From positions 1 through 64,000 of IMG/VR virus record IMGVR_UViG_3300033429_000001: DNA of 64,000 nt. One strand, 5' to 3'. The notes below the pieces were generated by a model, which did not search any database, was not told where the DNA came from, and worked only from the letters and a program-made list of their open reading frames with translations. How positions within the stretch are numbered: the stretch's first letter is position 1; every line of letters starts with the position of its first letter. Both the position numbers and the translations under genes were made by a program. Below are positions 46,591 through 55,018 of the stretch, one piece after another. The DNA comes from a virus.

Positions 46591-46803
46591 ATGAAAATAT
46601 TTGAGTGGACCCGCCACAATCTTAATGGAGAACTTAATCATAGAACCGGCTATGGCGTTGGCTATGAAATAGATTTCTTTAGCTGCGTTTTTGGCATTTC
46701 TTGGTCAAGTTTCTTAATGAGATTTACAGTTCATATATTGTTTTTGATAATATGGGCAAACTTTCCGAGGAATTTACCACAAGCTGGAGATAAACATGCC
46801 TGA
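46591..46803 (+). CDS. Small membrane-associated protein
   Basis: 70 residues from ATG 46591 with AGAGGAAA upstream; ATG 46570 possible. Hydrophobic segment MRFTVHILFLIIWANF. Overlaps the next gene by eight bases. Confidence 0.5.
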   Translation: MKIFEWTRHNLNGELNHRTGYGVGYEIDFFSCVFGISWSSFLMRFTVHILFLIIWANFPRNLPQAGDKHA

Positions 46804-47464
46804 CATAAAGGCCACACGTAAAGCTGGCTGGCAAAAAATATGGACAGCCGATCACATCAAGTCCGTATGGGATGAGAAGATAGCGCAAGCAGCTTGGCTC
46901 AGTACGCCGGCTTACAAAATGATTACGGACGCCTGCGAAGATTACGAATCCGTTCTTGATGTGGGCTGTGGCGGTGGTATTCAATATGCTGCGTTTCGGG
47001 AGTATGCACCAGAGATCAAGTACACCGGCATCGACATTCATCCGGGCATGGTGAAGTATGCCCGGCAAGCCTTCCCAGAAGTGACCTTTGATGAGGGGGA
47101 CGCCACCGAATTGCCTTATGCAGACAATGAGTTTGACGCGGCAATGCTGCGGCTGGTGATCGTTCACTACAAACCTGATTTTGTTGAGCAGATTTTGGCC
47201 GAAGCAATCAGGGTGTCTAGTAAGGCCCTCATTATTTTATTCGGGGCACCGCCGGTCGACATGGTTGACGCGGTTCGTTTGGGGAGGGAAGGCAATGCAG
47301 ATTTTAACATCTACGGGCGGGAGTGGTTGAAGTCGAAAATTGGGCGGTATTCATCTCAGTGGAAGTTTACAAAATTCACGTTAGAAGAGACGTACATCTA
47401 CAAAAAAGCCGTCTCAACCGCTGAGGGCAATCAAGAATTATGGGTAGTGAGGTACGATGTCTGA
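46796..47464 (+). CDS. Class I SAM methyltransferase
   Basis: 222 residues. Motif I SVLDVGCGGGIQY; YTGIDIHPGMVKYARQAFPEVTFDEGDATELPYADNEFDAAML is the Methyltransf_11 signature. Probably methylates a sugar. Confidence 0.85.
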   Translation: MPDIKATRKAGWQKIWTADHIKSVWDEKIAQAAWLSTPAYKMITDACEDYESVLDVGCGGGIQYAAFREYAPEIKYTGIDIHPGMVKYARQAFPEVTFDEGDATELPYADNEFDAAMLRLVIVHYKPDFVEQILAEAIRVSSKALIILFGAPPVDMVDAVRLGREGNADFNIYGREWLKSKIGRYSSQWKFTKFTLEETYIYKKAVSTAEGNQELWVVRYDV

Positions 47465-48014
47465 TTGGAAAACAATGCTAAAAGACAGGTCGCGCTTCTC
47501 AAGGGAATGGTACGAGGAGCATCCCGTCACTAAGGAGCTATTGGCTCAGGAAAAGGTATTCGCCGGCGGCCGAGTGCTAGACATTGGTTGCGGAATTGGT
47601 ACCAGAGCATGCATCGCTGCTGATTTTTATGACGGTGTACAAATCACCGGTATTGACAAGTCTGCCTATGCCATCAGCCAGGCTCGCGGTCTCTTTCAGC
47701 CAAATTTGAACTTCGAGGTCGGTGACATTATGACCGACCTGGATTATGACAACGAACATTTTGACGGGGCTTACATGCTGGCAGTTATTGAGCATATCAA
47801 AGATACCGCCCGGCTACTGGCCAAGATTAAGAGACTATTGAAAACAAATGGTTACCTGTTCATTTCCGTAACCGAAAACAACTACCACGGTGACCCAGAT
47901 CACGTCCATAGTTTCAGCCAGGAAAGTCTTGCCCAGGCCCTGACCGGCTTTTTTGCCGTCAGAGACATCTATGTAAAAGAGCATATTATTTTCGCTTTGG
48001 TGAAAAACGTATGA
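47457..48014 (+). CDS. Class I SAM methyltransferase
   Basis: 185 residues. GRVLDIGCGIGTRACIAADF (motif I), ITGIDKSAYAISQAR, GAYMLAVIEHIKDTARLL, then YLFISVTENNY. Overlaps both neighbours. Confidence 0.85.
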   Translation: MSDWKTMLKDRSRFSREWYEEHPVTKELLAQEKVFAGGRVLDIGCGIGTRACIAADFYDGVQITGIDKSAYAISQARGLFQPNLNFEVGDIMTDLDYDNEHFDGAYMLAVIEHIKDTARLLAKIKRLLKTNGYLFISVTENNYHGDPDHVHSFSQESLAQALTGFFAVRDIYVKEHIIFALVKNV

Positions 48015-48601
48015 CCGTCACAATAGTAATGCCTACCCTGGATTTTGAATCGGCGGCCAAAATGCTGACACAGGCAGAAAAGACCGCTGGCATGCCGTGT
48101 GCTACCGTTCTGGTGAAGGATTATGACAGGCGCGGTTCTACAATCTGCGGTAACGCTGCGCTCAAGGGGGGCATTGAGCTACGGACTCCGTTTGTGGCAT
48201 ATATCAACGACGATACTTTGATCACTCAAGAAAATTGGCTAAAGAGAATGATTGAAGCTCTGGGAACAAATCCAACTTATGGGGTGGCGGTACCCGGCGG
48301 CGGTTGCCGCACATCGCCTCAGAATACTGGTGAGCCAGGAATGCCAAGAGGCATAGAGGAAATAGAGGAAGCGGCCTTTATTTGTGCCGTGTTCCGACGC
48401 GATGTGCTGACCAGTATCGGGATTTTCGATTACAACTTTACGCATTACGGCAACGACAGCGATTTATTCCGCCGGATGCGGCGGGCAGGGTGGCGCGGCA
48501 TCTGGGTCAAGGATGTTTTTGTTGAGCATACGACAAGGCAGATAGCCAAGAGATGGCAAGCGAAAGACAAGAAAGTATTCAAAGAAAAATGGTCAAACTA
48601 A
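48011..48601 (+). CDS. GT2-family glycosyltransferase
   Basis: 196 residues. VTIVMPTLDFESAAKML; TPFVAYINDDTLITQENWLKRM with the DDT of the GT2 DxD; FRRDVLTSIGIFDYNFTHYGNDSDLFRRMRRAGWRGIWV with the catalytic D-x-D(L)F pattern. Confidence 0.85.
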   Translation: MTVTIVMPTLDFESAAKMLTQAEKTAGMPCATVLVKDYDRRGSTICGNAALKGGIELRTPFVAYINDDTLITQENWLKRMIEALGTNPTYGVAVPGGGCRTSPQNTGEPGMPRGIEEIEEAAFICAVFRRDVLTSIGIFDYNFTHYGNDSDLFRRMRRAGWRGIWVKDVFVEHTTRQIAKRWQAKDKKVFKEKWSN

Positions 48602-49095
48602 ACATAGGTTGCGGTAAGCAGCGCTTAGATGGGTATACCAACATTGACAAATATCCCACTGATGCGGCTGATATTATCAGCCCGGCTCATGAGTTGAAGT
48701 ATGCTGATGATTCAGTGGATGAAATTCTATCATCGCATATGATTGAGCATCTCATCCAGACGGAGCTTGATCTTGCTTTGGCCGAATGGTTCAGAGTATT
48801 AAAAAGCGGTGGCAAACTGGTTATTCGTTGCCCCAACTTTGAGCTTTACGTCAAGGAATACCTTGAGGGTAACGAGGAGTACAAAGCCGGGTGGGGGCTT
48901 ATCAACATCTTTGGCTGGCAAGATCGTGGTGAGGGGATGCTGCACAGGACTGGGTTTACTGTCAGTAGACTGGCGAAGTTAGTCGGTCATTATGGCTTTA
49001 CCGTCCAACGATGTGAGACGACCCAAACCCGTCAAAAACGCGGCCCAGAATTCAGAGAAAATGGAGATATAATCTGTGAAGCCATTAAGCCCTGA
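48589..49095 (+). CDS. Class I SAM methyltransferase
   Basis: 168 residues from ATG 48589, overlapping the previous gene. KLNIGCGKQRLDGYTNIDKYPTDAADII and VDEILSSHMIEHL...EWFRVLKSGGKLVIRCPNFE are typical of predicted sugar or lipid methyltransferases. Confidence 0.85.
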   Translation: MVKLNIGCGKQRLDGYTNIDKYPTDAADIISPAHELKYADDSVDEILSSHMIEHLIQTELDLALAEWFRVLKSGGKLVIRCPNFELYVKEYLEGNEEYKAGWGLINIFGWQDRGEGMLHRTGFTVSRLAKLVGHYGFTVQRCETTQTRQKRGPEFRENGDIICEAIKP

Positions 49096-50065
49096 AAAAA
49101 TCCTATACACAGACGCCCTCAGCGATACCCAGGCCCAGGCCAATATTAGGGGGATTCGCAAGGCTTATGAGAAAATAGGCGAGGTCATCGCGTTTGATTA
49201 CCGGATGGCCACCAGGTCGGTTGGTATGATTGATGCCAATGACCAACTGGTAAGGCTTGCCGTAGAAAACGGGATAGACTTTATTCATTTGGGTAAGGGC
49301 GAAAGCATCTTGGGAGAAACTATCAAGAGAATCAAGACGGTGTTTCCGGCGATAAAAATAATCCATTTCTATGGCGACTATCGGCCAAGCCCCCCGGCCT
49401 GGGTCACTGATTTGGGACGATATGTTGATGTGACTTTCATTCAGGGCAGAGACGAGGGCCTGCGAGAAAAATATCAACAAGCCGGCTGTCGTCGGGTAGA
49501 GTTTCTTAATTGCGGCACCGACCCAGATATTTTTTATCCGCAATCGGTAGACAAAGAATACGACATCGTTTTTATGGCCAACTACTCAAAGCCTGACAAG
49601 TTCGAGTGGATGAAAGGTCGGTTGGAATTAGTCAAGGCAATAGCGTCCAATGGATTCGGTATTCATATTTTCGGTACCGGGTGGGGGAAATTGGGGGAGA
49701 CTAAAAATATAACCCTTCATCCGTTTGTAGCCGGCGAGGCTTTCGCCCGAGAATGCTCGAAGGCAAAGCTGGCCTTGGCCTACGGCACAAACAAGGTACG
49801 AGGTTATACCTCTTGGCCCAGATTGCTCAACTCTATGTCGAGCGGGACAATGGTACTGACCAAATATTTCCCAGGCCTCGAGGACGTTTTTGAAAACGCC
49901 TACGACTTGCAATGGTTCACCAGAGAGAAAGATTTAATCAACCTAGTCCGCTACTATTTGGACAATGACGAGGAGCGAAAAAAAATAGCCGAATCTGGGC
50001 GGAACCAAGTACTAGAAAATCATACCTGGAATCACCGCATAGAAACGATTTTATCTTATGTCTAA
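49076..50065 (+). CDS. CgeB-like GT-B glycosyltransferase
   Basis: 329 residues from a GTG start overlapping the previous gene. EYDIVFMANYSKPDKFEWMKGRLELVKAI and GYTSWPRLLNSMSSGTMVLTKYFPGLEDVF match the second domain of CgeB-like enzymes; a terminal NHTWNHRIETI is shared with 42485-43444. Confidence 0.8.
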   Translation: MKPLSPEKILYTDALSDTQAQANIRGIRKAYEKIGEVIAFDYRMATRSVGMIDANDQLVRLAVENGIDFIHLGKGESILGETIKRIKTVFPAIKIIHFYGDYRPSPPAWVTDLGRYVDVTFIQGRDEGLREKYQQAGCRRVEFLNCGTDPDIFYPQSVDKEYDIVFMANYSKPDKFEWMKGRLELVKAIASNGFGIHIFGTGWGKLGETKNITLHPFVAGEAFARECSKAKLALAYGTNKVRGYTSWPRLLNSMSSGTMVLTKYFPGLEDVFENAYDLQWFTREKDLINLVRYYLDNDEERKKIAESGRNQVLENHTWNHRIETILSYV

Positions 50066-50723
50066 CATAATTGTCTACACAGCAATCATGGGGAATTATG
50101 ACACTCTGCGCGAACCGAAAGAAAAAGGATCGGCCAAATTCGTTGCATTTTTAACCCATCAGTTCAAGAGTCGCGGATGGGAAACTCATTTAATTGTCCC
50201 GATGCAGGACTTGGTGAGAACGGCGAGAAATTACAAGATTATGTCTCACATCCATTTCCCTGAAGCCGAGTACACAATTTGGGTAGATGGAAATATAATT
50301 CCCAGGATTGCCCCTGATGTTTTGGTGGAGGAGTGCCTAAGTGACGGTATCGACATTGCCGCTTTCCGGCATCCTTCACGGGATTGCGCCTATCAGGAGG
50401 CAGCCAGGTGCATTGTCAAAGGTAAGGACAAGTCGGAAAAATTAACAGGCCAGGCGAACATCTATAGTACAGAAGGATTTCCAAGAAATTATGGTTTGGT
50501 AGAGACTGGATTTGTCATTCGACGCAATACACCACAGGTGACTTTGCTCAACGAAAAGTGGTGGGAGCAAGCAGAAAAACACTCAAACCGGGATCAGGTT
50601 GGTTTACCATATGCCCTATGGAAAACTGGTACAGAAATCAACCGACTAGAGGGGTCGCTTATCAAACATAATTGGTTTGAGCATAAAGCGCATAGCAGTA
50701 AGGAGGTCTTGCATGGTAGCTAA
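50058..50723 (+). CDS. DUF616-like glycosyltransferase
   Basis: 221 residues. IIVYTAIMGNYDTLREP, then KIMSHIHFPEAEYTIWVDGNI, AFRHPSRDCAYQEA and NRDQVGLPYALWK follow the DUF616 (TOD1/MUCI70-like) pattern; VDGN replaces DxD. Last enzyme of this block before head-tail genes. Confidence 0.75.
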   Translation: MSNIIVYTAIMGNYDTLREPKEKGSAKFVAFLTHQFKSRGWETHLIVPMQDLVRTARNYKIMSHIHFPEAEYTIWVDGNIIPRIAPDVLVEECLSDGIDIAAFRHPSRDCAYQEAARCIVKGKDKSEKLTGQANIYSTEGFPRNYGLVETGFVIRRNTPQVTLLNEKWWEQAEKHSNRDQVGLPYALWKTGTEINRLEGSLIKHNWFEHKAHSSKEVLHGS

Positions 50724-51060
50724 TTTGTACGCCTTGAAAAAATATAAGCACAGTACCACCAGTACATTTGTCCTGGTAGTTGAGCCGGGGAACGATGCCA
50801 GGCTCATTAGCGTAACGGCAAAATTTGATGTAGCCCCAACCACCAGCGAAGATTTTACAATTGTACAGCGATTTGCCGATGGTGGAGAGTACAATACTCA
50901 GCTTTTAGTCACTGACCCGTCGGCAGCCAGTACAACGGACATTTTCTGGCAACCAGATTCAGAGTACCTCATCGAGAAGGACGATTCGATTCGAATCGCG
51001 TATACCAATACCGATGCCCGGAAATTGTCAGTTATGGTAACAATGGAGGTCGAGCAATGA
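50713..51060 (+). CDS. Small beta-rich structural protein
   Basis: 115 residues from ATG 50713 with AAGGAGG upstream. All-beta pattern; probably a head or neck decoration protein. Overlaps the preceding stop and the following start. Confidence 0.55.
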   Translation: MVANLYALKKYKHSTTSTFVLVVEPGNDARLISVTAKFDVAPTTSEDFTIVQRFADGGEYNTQLLVTDPSAASTTDIFWQPDSEYLIEKDDSIRIAYTNTDARKLSVMVTMEVEQ

Positions 51061-51617
51061 CACTGATTTTGAATGGAGCAAGCACTGTTGCCCAACAGTC
51101 AACCCTTGAGGAGATAGAAGAAGAGGTCGAAGAAATCGACCAGCACAGCCACAACGTAGAAAGGTGGTGGGGGGCGGTAGCTGTCCCGGATGAAACAAAC
51201 GCAATTGACGCCACCGTAACTGTACCATTTGTGGCAGCCAGTGGCAATGATGACTGGGGTACAGCTATTCCGATTTGCGGTACGGCAGATGTGCCCGTAT
51301 TGGCCAATCAAACTACATTTGATCCTCATCGGGTTTTGGTAACTGCCCTGGACGATCAGACGGATCCCTGGCGTCTACGAATCATTTGGGGCACCGGTAC
51401 CTCAGCGGATGCAATCAGTGCCGGGCAATGGTCAGAGGTGATGGCAATAGCCAATGCAGTACCGGGCAACAGGGCGGGCGGAGCGCCGGTAGATATTAGA
51501 ATGCCACCGATAGCAGTAGGCACAAAAATGTGGGCGCAAGTCTGGAATGATACCAACCTGGAAGAATTAGAGTTTTTCTGGGGTGCCCACGGCTATCCCT
51601 ACCCACCACCAGCATAG
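51057..51617 (+). CDS. Beta-rich structural protein
   Basis: 186 residues. An acidic coiled helix (STLEEIEEEVEEIDQHSHNVERWW) precedes a beta sandwich. Probably a virion protein; the N-terminal helix may trimerise. Confidence 0.6.
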   Translation: MTLILNGASTVAQQSTLEEIEEEVEEIDQHSHNVERWWGAVAVPDETNAIDATVTVPFVAASGNDDWGTAIPICGTADVPVLANQTTFDPHRVLVTALDDQTDPWRLRIIWGTGTSADAISAGQWSEVMAIANAVPGNRAGGAPVDIRMPPIAVGTKMWAQVWNDTNLEELEFFWGAHGYPYPPPA

Positions 51618-51625
51618 GAGGAATC

Positions 51626-52294
51626 ATGGCTTATTGCACAGCCGCCGAAGTGAGAGCGCAGATAGATAAAGATAGCAACGCAGATGACGCGACGATTACA
51701 GCCATGATTGCTGCGGCTGAGGAAGCCATCAACAATTTTTGTAATCGGCCCGATGGGTTCGAGGCTGGGGTGGCTGCCGCTCGTACCTTTGGAGGTAGCG
51801 GCAAGGCGTGGCAGTGGATAGATGAGACCGAATCCATTACAACGGTAGAGGTTAAGGACAGTCCGACGGATACGGGCTATACCACGTGGGCGGCAGATGA
51901 CTGGGTAGCCTTTAGCGGATCGGCCAAGCATCCGAATTATAATTTGACACCCTATCAGGCGTTGATGGTTACGGCAAGTGGAGACTACGCCACCTTTACG
52001 AGTGGTAAATTCTCAGGGCGGCGTGGATTCAGGCCAGACCGGGAACAGCCGTTTGTCGTCGAAACGGTGCGGGTAACGGCTCGGTGGGGGTATTCAGTGA
52101 CGGTGCCGGATGCGATTAAGCAGGCTTGCATTACGCAAACGGCGATTTGGTATAAAAGAGGTCAAGGTGGCTGGAGTAAAATTTTGGCATCAAATGAGTT
52201 TGGCGCGCTTGAATTTGATGAGGAGCTTGATCCAGCAGTCAGGTTACTACTTTGGTCAGGTAGATTCATCAAGCCAGCAACCGGCAACAGGTAA
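51626..52294 (+). CDS. Head-tail connector (HK97 gp6-like)
   Basis: 222 residues; AGGAGG precedes the ATG. MAYCTAAEVRAQIDKDSNADDATITAMIAAAEEAINNFCNRP is the connector_1 N-terminal helix set; the C-terminal VPDAIKQACITQTAIWYKRGQGGWS fits the same family. Forms a ring under the portal. Confidence 0.8.
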   Translation: MAYCTAAEVRAQIDKDSNADDATITAMIAAAEEAINNFCNRPDGFEAGVAAARTFGGSGKAWQWIDETESITTVEVKDSPTDTGYTTWAADDWVAFSGSAKHPNYNLTPYQALMVTASGDYATFTSGKFSGRRGFRPDREQPFVVETVRVTARWGYSVTVPDAIKQACITQTAIWYKRGQGGWSKILASNEFGALEFDEELDPAVRLLLWSGRFIKPATGNR

Positions 52295-52327
52295 TTAGAA
52301 TTAAAAACATGTACACCGTGTGCATAT

Positions 52328-52356
52328 GTGACAAAGACACTGCGTCACGGTATAAT
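52328..52356 (+). promoter_or_regulatory. Internal rightward promoter
   Basis: GTGACA (52328-52333), 17-bp spacer, TATAAT (52351-52356). GTGAC and GTCAC form an inverted repeat across the spacer. Expected start near 52363, at the first base of the duplicated terminator element. Confidence 0.8.
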
Positions 52357-52362
52357 AAATAA

Positions 52363-52438
52363 TCAAATAACCCGGCCCCCAGGTCAAACAGACCCAACAG
52401 CCAACCAGTGCTTAACCGCACGGTTGGCTTTTTTTTAT
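52363..52438 (+). ncRNA. Duplicated terminator element, copy B (short RNA)
   Basis: Matches 29576-29649. GCCAACC (52400-52406) pairs with GGTTGGC (52422-52428) and GTGC with GCAC inside; T8 follows. With the promoter just upstream this would give a discrete RNA of about 75 nt. Relative to copy A, one stem pair is changed on both sides and one G-U became a C-G. Confidence 0.6.
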
Positions 52439-52464
52439 GGCATTGAGAAATCAAGAGGGAAGCA

Positions 52465-52941
52465 ATGGCAGTCGAAGTTGTAGGAGCTAAAGAGCTTGTA
52501 GCCAAGCTTTGTCAAATTAGCGAAGACCTGACAGGCCCTCCAATGATAGACGCAATGAGGAAGTCTACATTACTGGTCACGCGCACCGCTCGCCAACGGG
52601 CACCCATTGACCGGGGTGGCCTGCGGGCAAGCATCATGCCAGAGGTAGTGATAGAAACGAAAAAAGTTATCGGCATCGTTGGTAGTAATAAAATTCATGC
52701 CCCGGCTCAGGAACTTGGCACCAAGCCATATTGGGCACCCCTTCAGCCGCTTATTAACTGGGTACGCCGAAAAGGGATGGCAACCGGTAACGCTATTTAC
52801 GCGGTGGCCAAGGGGGTCCAACGAGCCATTGCCCGGCGAGGCATAATACCAAAGGAATTCCTCAAAAAAGGACTTGAGGAGAATACAGAGAGAATTATCA
52901 ACATTTTAGATCAAGCAGTAACCAGGATTATAAAAAAATGA
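52465..52941 (+). CDS. HK97 gp10-like tail-head completion protein
   Basis: 158 residues; AGGGAAGCA precedes the ATG. STLLVTRTARQRAPIDRGGLRASI and the IHAPAQELGTKPYWAPLQPL pattern are typical of the gp10 family, which seals the tail terminus. Confidence 0.8.
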   Translation: MAVEVVGAKELVAKLCQISEDLTGPPMIDAMRKSTLLVTRTARQRAPIDRGGLRASIMPEVVIETKKVIGIVGSNKIHAPAQELGTKPYWAPLQPLINWVRRKGMATGNAIYAVAKGVQRAIARRGIIPKEFLKKGLEENTERIINILDQAVTRIIKK

Positions 52942-53186
52942 CCGAGGTCAGGGCGAGAGATTTACCAAGTGGCATCGTGGATCATACAAAGATCATGTAT
53001 GGTGACATTGATATATCAAGTATCTGCGTTGCTGCCGATCAACGGGCAGGATGGGCGGACGTGATAATCCATACCCAAGAAAATGAAGTACTCAGGGATT
53101 TCAGGGAGAATAGCCTACAACCACTCATAGTAAGAGTAACTGGCCCAATACGGGTAATCTATTATGGCAACAATAACCACCGCTGA
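52938..53186 (+). CDS. Hypothetical small protein of the neck region
   Basis: 82 residues, beta-rich (DHTKIMYGDIDISSICVAA). Overlaps both neighbours. No family recognised. Confidence 0.5.
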   Translation: MTEVRARDLPSGIVDHTKIMYGDIDISSICVAADQRAGWADVIIHTQENEVLRDFRENSLQPLIVRVTGPIRVIYYGNNNHR

Positions 53187-53613
53187 AATAAATACCGCCA
53201 TTGCCACCACCCTGGGGGCAGCGGCTTCACTGGTCAGAACTCAGGACTACGACGAATTGACCGAAGGAATGGCCGATACTCCTACCCTGCAAGTGTATTG
53301 GGAGGAGGAATTAAGCGACCCCAGCGGCACGGCTGACCGGACGGCCTTTAGGGGTGGCATACGCCAAACAGATATAACATTTCATGCGGATATTTACGTC
53401 AATCAACGGGCCAACATCGGCGAAGACATGGGTAGGTTGTACACCGCAAAAGATGAGATTGACGACATATTGCAGGCCCAAGATACCAAGCCATACTTTG
53501 GCCTGACCGGGATAAAAGCCTTAATGCAGTGGAGCGCAACCAGAGTAATCTTCTCGTATGGCGGGGCTGATTACATCGGAATAAGGTACTTTATTCCCAT
53601 AAAAATATTTTAA
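53164..53613 (+). CDS. Probable tail terminator protein
   Basis: 149 residues with a two-helix start (TAEINTAIATTLGAAASLV), an acidic middle and beta strands (ITFHADIYVNQRANIGEDMG). Position between gp10-like and tail tube proteins fits a tail terminator. Confidence 0.55.
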   Translation: MATITTAEINTAIATTLGAAASLVRTQDYDELTEGMADTPTLQVYWEEELSDPSGTADRTAFRGGIRQTDITFHADIYVNQRANIGEDMGRLYTAKDEIDDILQAQDTKPYFGLTGIKALMQWSATRVIFSYGGADYIGIRYFIPIKIF

Positions 53614-53625
53614 GGAGGTGATGCT

Positions 53626-53958
53626 ATGGCTTTGTACAGAATTCATAAGCCGATGGACAAGCCAGGGCTGGCAGTAGGTGGTATAGATTCATTGGCCTGG
53701 CTCAGGCCGGAGCAGATAGCCATCTTGGTGGATCGAGAGATTATATCAAGGGTGGCCGCATTGCCTTTGTCAGAAATTCCGGGCTGGAAGACCAGGGCTA
53801 ACAAGTTGGCGACCGCCAATATTGACAATGCCGAACAATTTATTGAGGCCGATATTGGCCTGATTAAAAAGGTGTTACGGGCCAAACCTGAAACGATTCA
53901 GAAATGGAAAAGAGAGCTACTCAATCAGTGGATTGTCATCAGTAAAAAACGCAAATGA
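53626..53958 (+). CDS. Small HhH-like protein
   Basis: 110 residues; AAGGAGGTGATGCT precedes the ATG. IPGWKTRANKLATANIDNAEQFIEADIGLIKKVLRAKPETIQKWKRE resembles a helix-hairpin-helix domain of the radA/DUF4332 type. Such a protein is unusual among tail genes. Confidence 0.55.
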   Translation: MALYRIHKPMDKPGLAVGGIDSLAWLRPEQIAILVDREIISRVAALPLSEIPGWKTRANKLATANIDNAEQFIEADIGLIKKVLRAKPETIQKWKRELLNQWIVISKKRK

Positions 53959-53997
53959 TGTACAAAAATAGTTTAGTTAAACGAAAGGAGTTTTATC

Positions 53998-54444
53998 ATG
54001 GCACAAACCACGACAGCCATTAACGCATGTGACGCAGTTGTACAACTTACCAATAGCGCCGGCCTGTGGATTGATATTTCCGGCAGTTCCAACGAGGTAT
54101 CAATCGACATCGCCAACGATGTTGGAGATGTGACGGTTTTTGGGGGGCAGTGGAAGAATACGCTGAGCTGTAAGTCAGCGGCCACCTTTGCCCTTAACGC
54201 CGTTTACACCACGGCAGCATCAGAAGCCAAGGACTTGCTGATTGATTGGCAATTCACCAACACCGGAATCCGCATTTTGCAAGTCAACATTCCGGATAAC
54301 TCAATTGGCAGCGACCGGTATCAGAGCAATGTGGTTCTGGAGAGTCTTGGCATTCCAGCAACGTCCGGTGATGCGGCCCCAATCATTATTGCGGCCTCGA
54401 TGCGTAATGATGGCGAAGTGACAGCAGCTACTGTGGCAACCTAA
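53998..54444 (+). CDS. Major tail tube protein
   Basis: 148 residues; AAGGAG precedes the ATG. All-beta pattern with NSAGLWIDISGSSNEVSIDIANDVGDVTVFGGQWKN, as in siphovirus tube proteins, and position immediately before the tail chaperones. Confidence 0.75.
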   Translation: MAQTTTAINACDAVVQLTNSAGLWIDISGSSNEVSIDIANDVGDVTVFGGQWKNTLSCKSAATFALNAVYTTAASEAKDLLIDWQFTNTGIRILQVNIPDNSIGSDRYQSNVVLESLGIPATSGDAAPIIIAASMRNDGEVTAATVAT

Positions 54445-54452
54445 ATTTCAAT

Positions 54453-54480
54453 TGTGCCTGGGGCAATAGCCCCAGGCACA
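54453..54480 (+). terminator. Perfect 12-bp hairpin after the tail tube gene
   Basis: TGTGCCTGGGGC (54453-54464) and GCCCCAGGCACA (54469-54480), loop AATA. No T run; it may be a weak terminator or a stabiliser for the abundant tube transcript. Confidence 0.7.
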
Positions 54481-54497
54481 TATACTATGAGGACGAA

Positions 54498-54818
54498 ATG
54501 GCAAAACGTAAAACATCAATGCGGGAATACAAAACGCCGGCCTTGCAAGGGGCGGGTTCGTATGTAATATTTAAGGCTTTGACAGTTGGCGAGATCAAAG
54601 AAATCAGAGAAACCAGAACCGAGGTAGATGACGGCGATGCGTTCGAGGTTGGCCTTGACACTATCGCCAAGCATCTGATTGGATGGAACTGGGTAGATGA
54701 TGACGGGGACGCTCTCCCGCTTCCCTCAGAGGACCCGGAAGTCATTAACCTTCTGACTGATGACGAATGTACATTTCTTGCCGAGAAACTAATCGGCAAG
54801 GCTGACTCAAAAAACTAG
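54498..54818 (+). CDS. Tail assembly chaperone (gpG-like)
   Basis: 106 residues, acidic, with GEIKEIRETRTEVDDGDAFEVGLDTIAKHL. The last sense codons are TCA AAA AAC followed by TAG, a canonical A-AAA-AAC slippery site. With the frame at 54842 it forms the G/GT pair of siphoviruses. Confidence 0.8.
   Translation: MAKRKTSMREYKTPALQGAGSYVIFKALTVGEIKEIRETRTEVDDGDAFEVGLDTIAKHLIGWNWVDDDGDALPLPSEDPEVINLLTDDECTFLAEKLIGKADSKN
54809..54815 (+). promoter_or_regulatory. -1 ribosomal frameshift site AAAAAAC
   Basis: The heptamer is in the X-XXY-YYZ phase of the 54498 frame and directly precedes its stop codon. After slipping back one base, translation continues through 54842 to 55018. Confidence 0.85.
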
Positions 54819-54841
54819 CCGAGCGCCTCAGAATTCACTTA

Positions 54842-55018
54842 ATGATGCCTAATCACGCGAAATTTGAAGCGCCTTGGGAGTATGTCGAACTCTTGCTATG
54901 TCGAGATGTTTATCATTGCCTGCCGTCCCAGTTGCAGGATGAGGACTGGGTAGACATCCAGAACACCATAACAATGATAAACACCGAGGCAGAGGTCAGG
55001 AAACTTAAAGGAAAATAA
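54842..55018 (+). CDS. Tail chaperone extension (gpT-like part of the frameshift product)
   Basis: 58 residues if started at its ATG, but without ribosome site and in the -1 frame relative to the chaperone. Expected to be made as a fusion reading ADSKKLAERLRIHL then MMPNHAKFEAP. The T part would bind the tape measure protein, which starts at the overlapping ATG (TAATG). Confidence 0.75.
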   Translation: MMPNHAKFEAPWEYVELLLCRDVYHCLPSQLQDEDWVDIQNTITMINTEAEVRKLKGK

